From Actinocrinis sp046724665 (lineage in GTDB: Bacteria; Actinomycetota; Actinomycetes; Streptomycetales; Catenulisporaceae): a stretch of DNA of 27,070 nt. Both the position numbers and the translations under genes were made by a program. The DNA lies in the NCBI GenBank assembly GCA_046724665.1, contig JBKOWZ010000204.1, positions 1-27,070 on the forward strand, read 5' to 3'. Numbering within the stretch: the first letter of the stretch is position 1; each line of letters opens with the position of its first letter. The notes beneath the pieces are model-generated. The model saw nothing but the letters and a program-made list of their open reading frames with translations. It was not told the origin of the DNA and did not search any database. This document shows, in pieces, positions 7,501-16,163 of the stretch.

Positions 7501-8779
7501 ACCTGGCACGGCACGCGGCGGTGCGGGCGAGGCCACCAGTCCGGGCGACTCAGGCGGTGGCGAAGGTAGCGGTGGTGCGGCTGGCGCGGCACGCGGAAGT
7601 GAGGGCGTGGGCACCGGTCCAGGTGGTGCAGGCGGCAGTGGCACAGGTGGCAGTGGCGCAGTTGGTGCGGCGCGAGGCGGTATGGATGGCGGTGGTAAGG
7701 ATCGTGGCAGTGTAGATGCGGACGTAGATGTAGATGATGTAGATGCGGGCGTCGGTGTGGCCGCGGGTGCGGTGGGTCCGGGGGTAGGTGTAGGTGTAGG
7801 TGTAGGTGGTACGGATCCAGCGCTTGGTGAACCGTTGCCCACGCGGCTCGCCGTTGTCGCGATGGGGCGGTTCGGCGGCGGTGAGCTCGGCTACGGCTCC
7901 GATGCCGACGTGATCTTCGTCCACGAGCCGCGGGACGGCGCGGACGAGCGCGAGGCCACCGAGCTCGCCTTTGAGCTCGCCAACGAGCTGCGCCGGCTGT
8001 TGCAGGCACCCGGCACCGATCCGCCACTGTTGATCGACGCCGACCTGCGTCCCGAGGGACGTCAGGGTCCGTTGGTACGTAGCCTGGCCTCGTACGCCGA
8101 GTACTACAAGCGGTGGTCGAGGGTCTGGGAGTCGCAGGCGTTGCTGCGGGCCGCGCCGATCGCGGGCGACGAGGGTGTGGGCGCTCGGTTCGTCGAGCTG
8201 ATCGACCCGATCCGGTATCCGGACAAGGGGTTGCCCGAGACCGACGTGGTCGAGATCAGGCGGATCAAGGCTCGTATGGAGGCCGAACGGCTGCCGCGCG
8301 GCGCCGATCGGGCGCTGCACACGAAGCTGGGTCCGGGTGGTTTGTCAGATGTCGAATGGGTGGCTCAGCTCCTTCAGTTGAGGTATGGATCACAGGTACC
8401 CGCGCTGCGGGTCACCGGTACGAGGGCGGCGCTCGCGGCTGCGGTGGAGGCCGGACTGATGTCGGAGGGCGACCAGACGCTGCTCGACGACGCCTGGTAC
8501 CAGACGACGAGGATGCGCAACGGCATCACCCTGGTGCGTGGACGCTCCGCCGATCAGATTCCGACCGGAGCGCGCGATCTGGCCGTGATCGCGCGCTACC
8601 TCGACGGTTGGAACCATGTCGGGGAGACACCCGGTAACGGATGGCACGCTGGGGGCTCGGCGGATGGTGGTGGGGGTCTGCTCGCTCACCACCATCTGGA
8701 CAATGAGGCGCTGCTGGACGCTCATCGCCGCCGCGCCCGGCGGGCTCGAAGCGTGTTCGAGCGACTGTTTTACGGCTGA
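4541..8779 (+). CDS. glnE: Bifunctional glutamine synthetase adenylyltransferase/deadenylylase, enlarged
   Basis: GlnE attaches and removes AMP on a tyrosine of glutamine synthetase according to nitrogen status. From GTG 4541 the protein has 1412 residues; related actinobacterial enzymes are near 1000. The N-terminal nucleotidyltransferase domain shows GMGKCGARELNYVSDVD with D233 and D235 and a third acid in VDAGLRPEG (D387). The C-terminal one shows AMGRFGGGELGYGSDAD with D1121 and D1123 and LIDADLRPEG (D1166). Each is followed by a KLGPGGLxDVE helical domain. The extra length lies in an Ala/Pro-rich insert (about 246-353), a His/Gly tract (about 826-850) and a Gly/Ser repeat insert (about 880-1091). 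All catalytic motifs are intact and the frame is unbroken, so the enzyme is probably active. GTG at 4505, 12 codons upstream, is the alternative start. The gene is divergent from tetR and convergent with the next gene. Confidence 0.93.
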   Translation: MVADRERESQISLLARRGFGDPGAAAALLGSEPFGELGRNPLVLDALSRCADPDLALATLGRLLEASPDPQTLRATLASSMPLRDRLLGVLGVSSALGDFVVRHPDSWHVLEEFEVEDLTPDADRFRALMFDAVGVTQAGPNEPPVAGITGLEAQNALRIAYRRALLALTARDVAASADLSTVTADLADLAGATLSAALAVARAEDPASAAKCRLAVIGMGKCGARELNYVSDVDVVFVAEPVRPQDGGETGADVESDAGSGAGSGTGVEADAESGAGPETAAGLVAGSAASAAVRSAASPAGAAGPAAKPAEGAASSASAAAPTSAAAPASPTAPTPAAAPVSPAAPASAATVDDAEALRAATRLASRMMRLCSDSTSEGSIWQVDAGLRPEGKAGPLVRTLASHAAYYQRWAKTWEFQALLKARPVAGDEALGAAYIEMTSPMVWSAAAREHFVDDVQAMRRRVVDHATDALRRAPGSIAVDRELKLGPGGLRDVEFAVQLLQLVHGRRDETLRVSATLDALAALADGGYVGREDGAHLAKAYRFLRMLEHRIQLFRLERTHTMPDDQAALRRIGRSMGWAKDPAGELGKAWRAHAHEVRRLHEKLFYRPLLAAVARLDESSAATVPSGSGPTPRLSADAARARLSALGYANPAGALANIEALATGVSRRAAIQRTLLPVMLGWFADAPDPDAGLLAFRRVSDALGDTPWYLRSLRDEGEAAWRLARVLSCGGYVPDLLLRDPEAVALLSDTSALVPRSRAAIEAEMMAVVYRATSAEHAVAAVRAIRRRELFRIVSADLLGLLGAGADEHDSAPARVRPAVGGPAPHPGGHPVGHPVGHTGGNLFGNDPLDVLGRALTDVTAATIEAALAAVIAFRAGGTPGSTSGTAGARGGVGAGTGSGEAGGGGGVASGVRGGVGEATSPGDPGGGEGSGGAASGAGEAASAGDSGGGEGSGGAAGGARGIAGAGTSPGGTGGSGAGGGDTPGTARGGAGEATSPGDSGGGEGSGGAAGAARGSEGVGTGPGGAGGSGTGGSGAVGAARGGMDGGGKDRGSVDADVDVDDVDAGVGVAAGAVGPGVGVGVGVGGTDPALGEPLPTRLAVVAMGRFGGGELGYGSDADVIFVHEPRDGADEREATELAFELANELRRLLQAPGTDPPLLIDADLRPEGRQGPLVRSLASYAEYYKRWSRVWESQALLRAAPIAGDEGVGARFVELIDPIRYPDKGLPETDVVEIRRIKARMEAERLPRGADRALHTKLGPGGLSDVEWVAQLLQLRYGSQVPALRVTGTRAALAAAVEAGLMSEGDQTLLDDAWYQTTRMRNGITLVRGRSADQIPTGARDLAVIARYLDGWNHVGETPGNGWHAGGSADGGGGLLAHHHLDNEALLDAHRRRARRARSVFERLFYG
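5276..5599 (+). repeat. Low-complexity insert 1 of glnE (Asp/Glu-Gly then Ala/Pro/Ser)
   Basis: About 108 codons sit 11 residues after the catalytic DVD of the first nucleotidyltransferase domain. The first part encodes acidic Gly/Ser/Glu/Asp repeats (GSGAGSGTGVEADAESGAG type). The second encodes AAAPTSAAAPASPTAPTPAA-type repeats, from recurring GCTGCACCA/ACATCAGCG-like units at 5502-5590. In relatives this position is a short variable loop (my recollection). Purine and pyrimidine bias differs between the halves. Confidence 0.8.
7178..7813 (+). repeat. Gly/Ser tandem-repeat insert 2 of glnE
   Basis: About 212 codons of Gly, Ala, Ser, Thr, Pro and Glu precede the second nucleotidyltransferase domain. 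A block of about 56 bases beginning GCGAGGCC occurs at about 7302, 7368 and 7527 and encodes EATSPGDSGGGEGSGGAA variants. A second unit encoding TSPGGTGGSGAGG occurs twice. Near the end GTAGAT units (7712-7745) give a VDVDDVD run and three exact GGTGTA hexamers (7787-7804) give GVGVGV. All units are multiples of three bases, so the frame is kept. Confidence 0.85.
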
Positions 8780-8829
8780 TGTATGGCTACTGTCATGGGC
8801 ATCGTCACATCGTCATCGTCACAGGCCTG

Positions 8830-9441
8830 TCACCGGCCTGTCTGGTGGTTTGTGGAGCGGTTTGCTGACGGGGATGGTGCCGGGGGCGTGGACAGGCGAG
8901 GCGATGGAAGGTGATGTGACGGCGGCTGGGTCGGCGGCTGAGTCGGTGGCAGCTGGGGTGGTGGCGGTTGAGGTGCGGACAGGGCACTCGGCGAGGCATC
9001 GAGCCGTCTGCCGAGTTCATCGACGAGGCGCATTCGGACCGCCTCACGCCGTACGGCGGAGATCGTTCGCTCGTGCCGGTGGCTGATCTCGATCCAGCTC
9101 AGGTCACCGAGTACCTCAGCGGTCAGCCGTGCACGTTCTTCCTCCGTCCAGACCACGCCGGCGTTGCGGTGCGGCCCCGGCGCGCGGCCTCTGGGTGGAC
9201 TGCCGCGCCAGGTCAGTGCCGTGACCTCGGACTGTGGCACGGAGCGCACCACGGTGTTTCCGGTGACGAAGTGCAGTTGCGTGCCGTCGAAGCGCACGGT
9301 CTCGGCGGTGAGGCTGACGGTGACCGGTTCGGCGCCTGAGCCGAGCCAGCCGGGCCCGGACTCGGTGGCGATTTCGAGTTCGATGACGGATGCGGCGCCA
9401 CGGGGAGTGGTGCGGGCAGCGGTGGTGGTCGGGGTGGACAT
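8830..9441 (-). CDS. Unknown protein with HTH-like segment and Pro-rich tail
   Basis: ATG at 9441 is set by a strong AAGGAGGAA ribosome site directly upstream; the open frame continues further but without support. The protein has 203 residues. Residues about 20-85 look like a small beta-rich fold (VIELEIATESGPGW ... VTVSLTAETVRFDGTQLHFV). Then comes VVWTEEERARLTAEVLGDLSWIEISHRHERTISAVRREAVRMRL, which resembles the short C-terminal helix-turn-helix found in various actinobacterial proteins (W-EE-L ... SW-EIA-RHGRT-AVR). The last 50 residues are mostly Pro, Ser, Gln and Thr and are probably disordered. I do not recognise a named family. It is convergent with glnE, 50 bases away. DNA binding is possible but unproven. 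Confidence 0.7.
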   Translation of the reverse strand: MSTPTTTAARTTPRGAASVIELEIATESGPGWLGSGAEPVTVSLTAETVRFDGTQLHFVTGNTVVRSVPQSEVTALTWRGSPPRGRAPGPHRNAGVVWTEEERARLTAEVLGDLSWIEISHRHERTISAVRREAVRMRLVDELGRRLDASPSALSAPQPPPPQLPPTQPPTQPPSHHLPSPRLSTPPAPSPSANRSTNHQTGR

Positions 9442-9603
9442 TCTTCCTCCTTGAGTCGATTGCGGGCGGACTGTGATGTCCTGTGATCGACTATGACAGG
9501 AGGTACTGACAGAAATTGAGAAACAGGGGTTGTGGTGTGGGATTGTGATCACGGTGGGGTGGGGTGGGCGAGGACGGGTGAGTGAGAAGGGGTGCAGAAA
9601 AGC

Positions 9604-9632
9604 AGGTGCCCGGCTGCGGGAGCCGGGCACCT
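9604..9632 (-). terminator. Strong hairpin downstream of the 9841-10287 gene
   Basis: AGGTGCCCGGCT and AGCCGGGCACCT are perfect 12-base arms around a five-base loop (9616-9620). It lies between the end of the 9841-10287 gene and the start of the 8830-9441 gene, both on the minus strand. It would end transcription of the former before the latter. Confidence 0.7.
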
Positions 9633-9638
9633 GAGGGG

Positions 9639-9791
9639 TGATCAGTTGACGGTTGATCAGTTGATGCTCGCCGCGCAAACCGCCACGCCGGCCCGCAGTC
9701 AACTGGTACTGGGACGGGCTGTCAGGTGATGGCGAGCATCGTCACGCCGACTCGCGGTCCGCTGGCGGCGGGACGGGCCGTCAGGTGGTGC
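9639..9791. repeat. Short direct repeats in a gene-free interval
   Basis: TGATCAGTTGA occurs at 9639-9649 and again at 9654-9664 (period 15). Next to it a degenerate pair of about 49 bases, 9684-9732 and 9743-9791 (period 59), shares CACGCCG at one end and GGGACGGGC-GTCAGGTG at the other. The rest of 9442-9840 shows no gene. These repeats may be remnants of a local duplication. Confidence 0.5.
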
Positions 9792-9840
9792 TTAGCGGAG
9801 CGTTTGGCGCAAGGATTGCGGGCGAGCGATCGGCGGCTTT

Positions 9841-10287
9841 TCAGCCGGTGTACTTCTGGACCAGGGCGCCGAGGCGCGGAAGCGCGGCCTCGATGTTCTT
9901 GACGCCGCTCGGGCGGACCGTGTTGTACGCCTTCTTGATCGGGGCGCGCTGCGAGTTGGCGGCGCGCGCGTCGGTCACCGAGAGCAGGGCCTCGGAGACC
10001 TCGTCGCCGTGCTTGGCCAGGTAGTCGCCGAACTGCGAGCCGCCCGAGGCCGTGAAGTCCGCGTAGTACGGCTCCAGCTTGGCCACGAAATCCGGCAGCA
10101 GCGTGTCCACGGCGTCGTGGACGATGCCGGAGGCGAACGCGGTGACGGTCTTGTAGGCCAGCTTGATCGCCGTGCCGGAGATGCCGGACTTGTCGGCAAC
10201 CTCCTGGTCGATCAGCGTCTGGCAGTCGGCGACGACCTTCGGGCGGTTATCCGGCGAGAGCAGGACTTCCTGAAGCGTGGCTGCCAT
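9841..10287 (-). CDS. Small conserved actinobacterial protein (DUF6918-like)
   Basis: This 148-residue protein begins MAATLQEVLLSPDNRPKVVADC after a GAGGAG ribosome site nine bases upstream. It is mostly alpha-helical with no signal peptide or membrane span. Conserved-looking parts are LIDQEVADKSGISGTAIKLAYKTV, GIVHDAVDTLLPDFVAKLEPYYADF, FGDYLAKHGDEVSEALLSVTDARA and a C-terminal IEAALPRLGALVQKY. It resembles a widespread actinobacterial family that I recall as DUF6918, with no known function. Only the family resemblance is offered. It stands alone: 235 bases separate it from the upstream dehydrogenase gene, and a strong hairpin follows it. Confidence 0.75.
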   Translation of the reverse strand: MAATLQEVLLSPDNRPKVVADCQTLIDQEVADKSGISGTAIKLAYKTVTAFASGIVHDAVDTLLPDFVAKLEPYYADFTASGGSQFGDYLAKHGDEVSEALLSVTDARAANSQRAPIKKAYNTVRPSGVKNIEAALPRLGALVQKYTG

Positions 10288-10407
10288 GGCGTGTTTCTCC
10301 TCGTGATCTGGGGCCTGGCTCGGGTGAATCTGACACTGCGTGCCCGGATGGGCCCCCGTACGGGACCGTGCGGCCCCGCCCGACTCAGGGCCCGCACAGG
10401 TTACCGT

Positions 10408-10422
10408 ACTCGAGGGTCGAGT
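10408..10422. promoter_or_regulatory. Small palindrome in the 10288-10522 intergenic region
   Basis: ACTCGA-GGG-TCGAGT is a perfect 6+3+6 inverted repeat about 120 bases before the 10287 start. On the minus strand a TAACCT hexamer (TAnnnT) lies just downstream of it, so it may overlap the promoter of the small conserved gene. It could instead be part of a terminator for the acyl-CoA dehydrogenase operon. The remainder of this interval shows no gene. Confidence 0.3.
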
Positions 10423-10522
10423 CGCCTTTCCGTGTCTTGCGCCGATTGCCGGATAACGACTTGGTGGCGGGGATGCAGTCGGCGACCGGGTGATTACGCG
10501 GTCGCACGACTGCGTTGATGTG

Positions 10523-11695
10523 TCACGCGGGCAGGCCGAGATCGCGGGCGATCAGGACGCGCTGCACCTCGCTCGTGCCCTCGCCGATCTCCAGGATCTT
10601 CGCGTCTCGGTAGAACCGGGCGACCGGGAACTCGTTCATGAAGCCGTAGCCGCCGAAGATCTGCGTCGCCTCGCGGGCGTTGACCATCGCCGCGTCGCTC
10701 GCGACCAGTTTGGCGATCGCGGCCTGCTTCTTGAACGGCTTGCCGGTCACCAGCAGCGCCGCCGCGTGGCGGTAGGCGAGCCGGGCGGTGTGGGCGCGCG
10801 CCTCCATGTCGGCGATCTTGAACTGGATCGCCTGGTAGTCCTCGATCCGGTGGCCGAAGGCGGAGCGCTCGCGGGCGTAACGCAGCGACTCGTCTACGCA
10901 GCCCTGTGCCAAGCCGGTCGCGAGGGCGGCGATCGCGATACGGCCCTCGTCGAGGATGCGCAGGAACTGTGCGTAGCCCCGACCACGCTCCCCGAGCAGG
11001 TTCTCCTCAGGCACGCGGCAGTCCTTGAACGCCAGCCCATGCGTGTCCGACGCACACCAGCCGACCTTCGAGTAGCCCGGCTCGACGGTGAAGCCGGGCG
11101 TACCGCTGGGCACGATGATCGCGGAGATCTCCTTGCGGCCGTCCTGCGCGGGGCCGGTCACGGCGGTGACGGTCACGAGGCTGGTGATGTCCGTGCCGGA
11201 GTTGGTGATGAACGACTTGGCGCCGTCGATGACCCACTGCGCACCCGCCGAGCCCTCGGCGTCGATACGCGCGCGGGTCTTGGTGGCACCGGCGTCCGAG
11301 CCGCCCTCGGGCTCGGTCAGGCCGAATGCGCCGAGACGCTTCGCGCTGCACATGTCCGGCAGCCAGCGCTCCTTCTGCTCCCGCGTGCCGAAGCGGTAGA
11401 TCGGCATCGCACCGAGGCTGACGCCCGCCTCGAGCGTGATGGCTACGGAGGAATCGACGCGCGCCAGCTCCTCGAGCGCGATGCAGAGCGCGAAGTAGTC
11501 GCCGCCCATGCCGCCGTACTCCTCGGGGAAGGGCAGGCCGAACAGCCCCATTCGGCCCATCGTGGCGACCAGCGGGTACGGGAAGGCGTGCCGCTCGTAG
11601 TAGTCCCCGATCACCGGGGCGACCTCGTTGTGGGCGAATTCCTCAACGGTCTTGCGGAGCTCTTCGTACTCCGCGGGCAGTTCCGGATCGAGCAC
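10523..11695 (-). CDS. acdH: Acyl-CoA dehydrogenase (AcdH-like, leucine/short branched chain)
   Basis: This FAD enzyme of 390 residues oxidises acyl-CoA at the alpha-beta bond. GTG at 11695 is chosen because GAAGGA lies nine bases upstream, inside the end of the lyase gene, and the protein then begins at the usual LDPELPAEYEELRKTVEEFA. Motifs include the FAD/substrate segment AFGLTEPEGGSDAGATKT, FITNSGT, KVGWCASDTHGLAFKDC, ERSAFG and REATQIFGGYGFMNEFPVARFYRDAKILEIGEGTSEVQR. The catalytic base appears to be E372 in GEGTSE, the position used by short/medium-chain enzymes. The position used by human isovaleryl-CoA dehydrogenase is G251 here. Last gene of the operon, five bases after the lyase. 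Streptomyces AcdH, the closest relative I recall, accepts several branched acyl-CoAs. Confidence 0.92.
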   Translation of the reverse strand: MLDPELPAEYEELRKTVEEFAHNEVAPVIGDYYERHAFPYPLVATMGRMGLFGLPFPEEYGGMGGDYFALCIALEELARVDSSVAITLEAGVSLGAMPIYRFGTREQKERWLPDMCSAKRLGAFGLTEPEGGSDAGATKTRARIDAEGSAGAQWVIDGAKSFITNSGTDITSLVTVTAVTGPAQDGRKEISAIIVPSGTPGFTVEPGYSKVGWCASDTHGLAFKDCRVPEENLLGERGRGYAQFLRILDEGRIAIAALATGLAQGCVDESLRYARERSAFGHRIEDYQAIQFKIADMEARAHTARLAYRHAAALLVTGKPFKKQAAIAKLVASDAAMVNAREATQIFGGYGFMNEFPVARFYRDAKILEIGEGTSEVQRVLIARDLGLPA

Positions 11696-11700
11696 GGTGT

Positions 11701-12647
11701 TCAGTCCTTCGGGGTTCGGCCCTTTGTGAGGGCTTGGACGGCTCTGGACGGGGCCGGGCGGCCGAGGTGGTCGGCCATCCAGCCGGAGGTTTCGACGAGG
11801 GCCGGCAGGTCGATGCCGGTGTCGATGCCGAGTCCGTCCAGCATCCACACGAGGTCTTCGGTGGCGAGGTTGCCGGTGGCGGACTGCGCGTAGGGGCAGC
11901 CGCCGAGGCCTCCTGCTGAGGCATCGACGGTGGTGATCCCGGCCTGGAGCGCGGCGAGGGTGTTGCCGAGCGCCTGGCCGTACGTGTCGTGGAAGTGCAC
12001 GGCCAGCCGCGCCGGATCGACGCCGCGGCCGGTCAGCAGGTTGATCAGGGCACGCACGTGGCCGGGGGTCGCGGTACCGATCGTGTCGCCGAGGCTGACC
12101 TCGTGGCAGCCGAACGCGAGCAGGCGCTCGACGACCGACGCGACCGTGGACGGTTCGACCGGTCCCTCCCACGGGTCGCCGAAGCACATCGAGACGTAGC
12201 CGCGCACCCACAAGCCACGCTCGATCGCGGGCTTGACCACGGCTTCGATGTCGGCGAGCGCGCCGTCCACGGTCGTGTTGAGGTTGCGTTGGGCGAAGGT
12301 CTCGGTGGCTGAGGCGAACACGGCGATCTCACGTACGCCGCAGGCCAGTGCACGCTCGTACCCGCGCAGATTCGGCACGAGGACGGGGTAACGCACCCCT
12401 GGACCCTGCTTAAGCAGCGGGAACAGGGCGTCCGCGTCGGCGAGCTGCGGTATCCACTTCGGGTGCACGAAGCTGGTTGCCTCGACGATGCCGGCCCCCG
12501 CGTCGGCGAGGCGGCCGATGAACTGCGCCTTCACCTCGGTCGGGACGGTCGTCTTCTCGTTCTGGAGGCCATCGCGCGCGCCGACCTCGTACACCGTGAC
12601 GCGGTCGGGCAGTCCGGCGTGGGGGAAGACCTGAGGCAGTCGGGCGG

Positions 12648-12651
<4 letters not shown>
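11701..12651 (-). CDS. hmgL: Hydroxymethylglutaryl-CoA lyase
   Basis: This TIM-barrel lyase of 316 residues splits 3-hydroxy-3-methylglutaryl-CoA into acetoacetate and acetyl-CoA, the last step of leucine breakdown. The N-terminal EVGARDGLQNE (22-32) carries the catalytic Arg/Asp. AVHFHDTYGQALGN (217-230) gives the metal-binding histidines. GGLGGCPYA (248-255) holds the active-site cysteine C252. The ATG overlaps the stop of the upstream carboxylase gene in an ATGA arrangement, implying translational coupling. The acyl-CoA dehydrogenase follows five bases later. Length is normal and no key residue is missing. Confidence 0.95.
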
Positions 12652-14392
<1,741 letters not shown>

Positions 14393-14393
<1 letters not shown>

Positions 14394-15976
14394 CACATCC
14401 GGAACACGCCGTAGCCGGTCGGGGCCGGCGGCGCGTACGAGGCGGCGGCGAGCGCGAGTCCGAGGACGCGCCGGGTGTCCGCGGGGTCGATGATCCCGTC
14501 GTCCCACAGGCGCGCCGTCGAGTAGTACGGCGAGCCCTGCGCCTCGTACTGCTCGCGCACCGGCTTCTTGAACGCTTCCTCCTCCTGCGCCGACCACTCG
14601 CCGCCCGCGGCCTCGATGCCGTCGCGGCGCACGGTGGCCAGTACCGTCGCGGCCTGCTCGCCGCCCATCACTGAGATGCGCGCGTTGGGCCACATCCACA
14701 GGAAGCGCGGGTCGTACGCACGGCCGCACATGCCGTAGTTGCCGGCGCCGAACGAGCCGCCGATCACCACGGTGAACTTGGGCACCGTCGCGCAGGAGAC
14801 CGCGGTGACCAGCTTCGCCCCGTCCTTCGCGATGCCCCGGTGCTCGTAGTCGCGCCCGACCATGAAGCCGGAGATGTTCTGGAGGAAGACCAGCGGGATG
14901 CGGCGCTGCTGGCACAGCTCGATGAAGTGCGCGCCCTTGAGTGAGGACTCGCTGAACAGGATGCCGTTGTTCGCCAGGATGCCGACCGGATAGCCGTGGA
15001 TCCGCGCGAACGCGCACACCAGCGTCTCGCCGTAACGCGCCTTGAACTCGTGCGTCTCCGATCGGTCAACGATGCGTCGGATGACTTCACGCACGTCGTA
15101 CGGGATACGCGGGTCGGCCGGTACGACGTCGTAGAGCTGCGCCGGGTCCTCGGCCGGTTCTGCGGCGTCGTCCGGCGTAAGCCACGGTTCGGTCGGCGGG
15201 AGGGTGGCGATCGCCTGCCTGAGCAGGTCGAGCGCGTGCGCGTCGTTCTCGGCGAAGTGATCCGCGACACCGGACAGGCGCGTGTGCACGTCCGCGCCGC
15301 CCAACTCCTCCGCGGTGACGACCTCACCGGTTGCCGCCTTCACCAGCGGCGGACCGCCGAGGAAGATCGTGCCCTGGTTCCGCACGATGACTGTCTCGTC
15401 GCTCATCGCCGGGACGTACGCGCCGCCGGCGGTGCACGAGCCGAGCACGGCCGCCAACTGCGGAACGCCGGCCGCGGACAGCCTGGCCTGGTTGAAGAAG
15501 ATCCGGCCGAAGTGGTCGCGGTCCGGAAAGACCTCGTCCTGGAGCGGCAGGTAGGCGCCGCCGGAATCGACGAGGTAGACACAGGGCAGCCGGTTGGCGG
15601 CGGCGACTTCCTGCGCGCGCAGGTGCTTCTTCACGGTCATCGGGTAGTACGTGCCGCCCTTGACCGTGGCGTCGTTCGCGGCGACGACGCACAGCCGCCC
15701 CTGGACGCGGCCGATGCCCGCGATGATCCCGGCGGACGGGATCGGGCCGCCGTGCTGCGTGTAGAGGCCGTGCGCGGCGAGCGGGGCGAGTTCGAGGAAC
15801 GGGGAGCCGGGGTCGAGCAGCCGGTCGATGCGCTCGCGCGGCAGCAGCTTGCCGCGCGCCAGGTGCCGGTTGCGGGAGCGCTCGTCTCCGCCGAGGCGGA
15901 CGCGGGCCAGGTGACCGCGCAGCTCCTCGGTCAGGCCGCGCAGGTCGGACGCGCCCGAGGCGCCGTTCTCAGTCAT
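14393..15976 (-). CDS. mccB: Acyl-CoA carboxylase beta subunit (carboxyltransferase), methylcrotonyl-CoA type
   Basis: This 527-residue carboxyltransferase moves CO2 from biotin to the acyl-CoA. Features are LARGKLLPRERIDRLLDPGSPFLELAPLAAHGLY, GIIAGIGRVQGRLCVVAANDATVKGGTYYP, the YLVDSGGAYLPLQDEVFPDRDHFGRIF segment characteristic of methylcrotonyl-CoA carboxylase beta subunits, GSCTAGGAYVPAMSDE, and FLQNISGFMVGRDYE with GGSFGAGNYGMCGRAYDPRFLWMWP. ATG at 15976 has GAGGG six bases upstream; the frame is open further back but without a better start. First gene of the operon. No regulator adjoins it, unlike many leucine clusters. An ACCGT-TCG-ACGGT inverted repeat at 16112-16124 is the only operator-like sequence noticed upstream. 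Confidence 0.93.
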
Positions 15977-16163
15977 GCGACCCTCATCCGTGGATGGGGG
16001 CAGGCTCGCCCGCGGTGTCTCGACGGCACCGTCGCCGCCTTTCTGTTCGGTCCGGCGCGCCGGTGCTTGTGGCACGCGGCGTCTCGTCTCGATGGGCCCC
16101 GACCGTTCGACGGTGGCCGACGATCGTGGTCTACCCCGGCGGATGGCCGGGTACCCCGTCAGG
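15977..16163. promoter_or_regulatory. Upstream region of the carboxylase operon
   Basis: The 187 bases contain no gene. They hold a hairpin following the prolyl oligopeptidase (16132-16153) and an ACCGT-TCG-ACGGT inverted repeat (16112-16124) that could be an operator. I could not recognise a convincing -35/-10 pair. Confidence 0.3.
16132..16153 (-). terminator. Hairpin downstream of prolyl oligopeptidase
   Basis: On the minus strand TACCCGGC and GCCGGGGTA form an 8-bp stem with one bulged G around the loop CATCC. It lies 10 bases after the oligopeptidase stop and before the carboxylase operon. No T-run follows. Confidence 0.5.

Noticed and set aside
6859..7842. Minus-strand Pro/Ser-rich frame opposite the second glnE insert
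   Set aside because: It mirrors the Gly/Ser repeats; low complexity explains the open frame, and glnE has catalytic motifs on both sides.
16112..16124. ACCGT-TCG-ACGGT as a firm operator of the carboxylase operon
   Set aside because: Five-base arms are short enough to occur by chance in GC-rich DNA, and no regulator gene is nearby; kept only as a remark.
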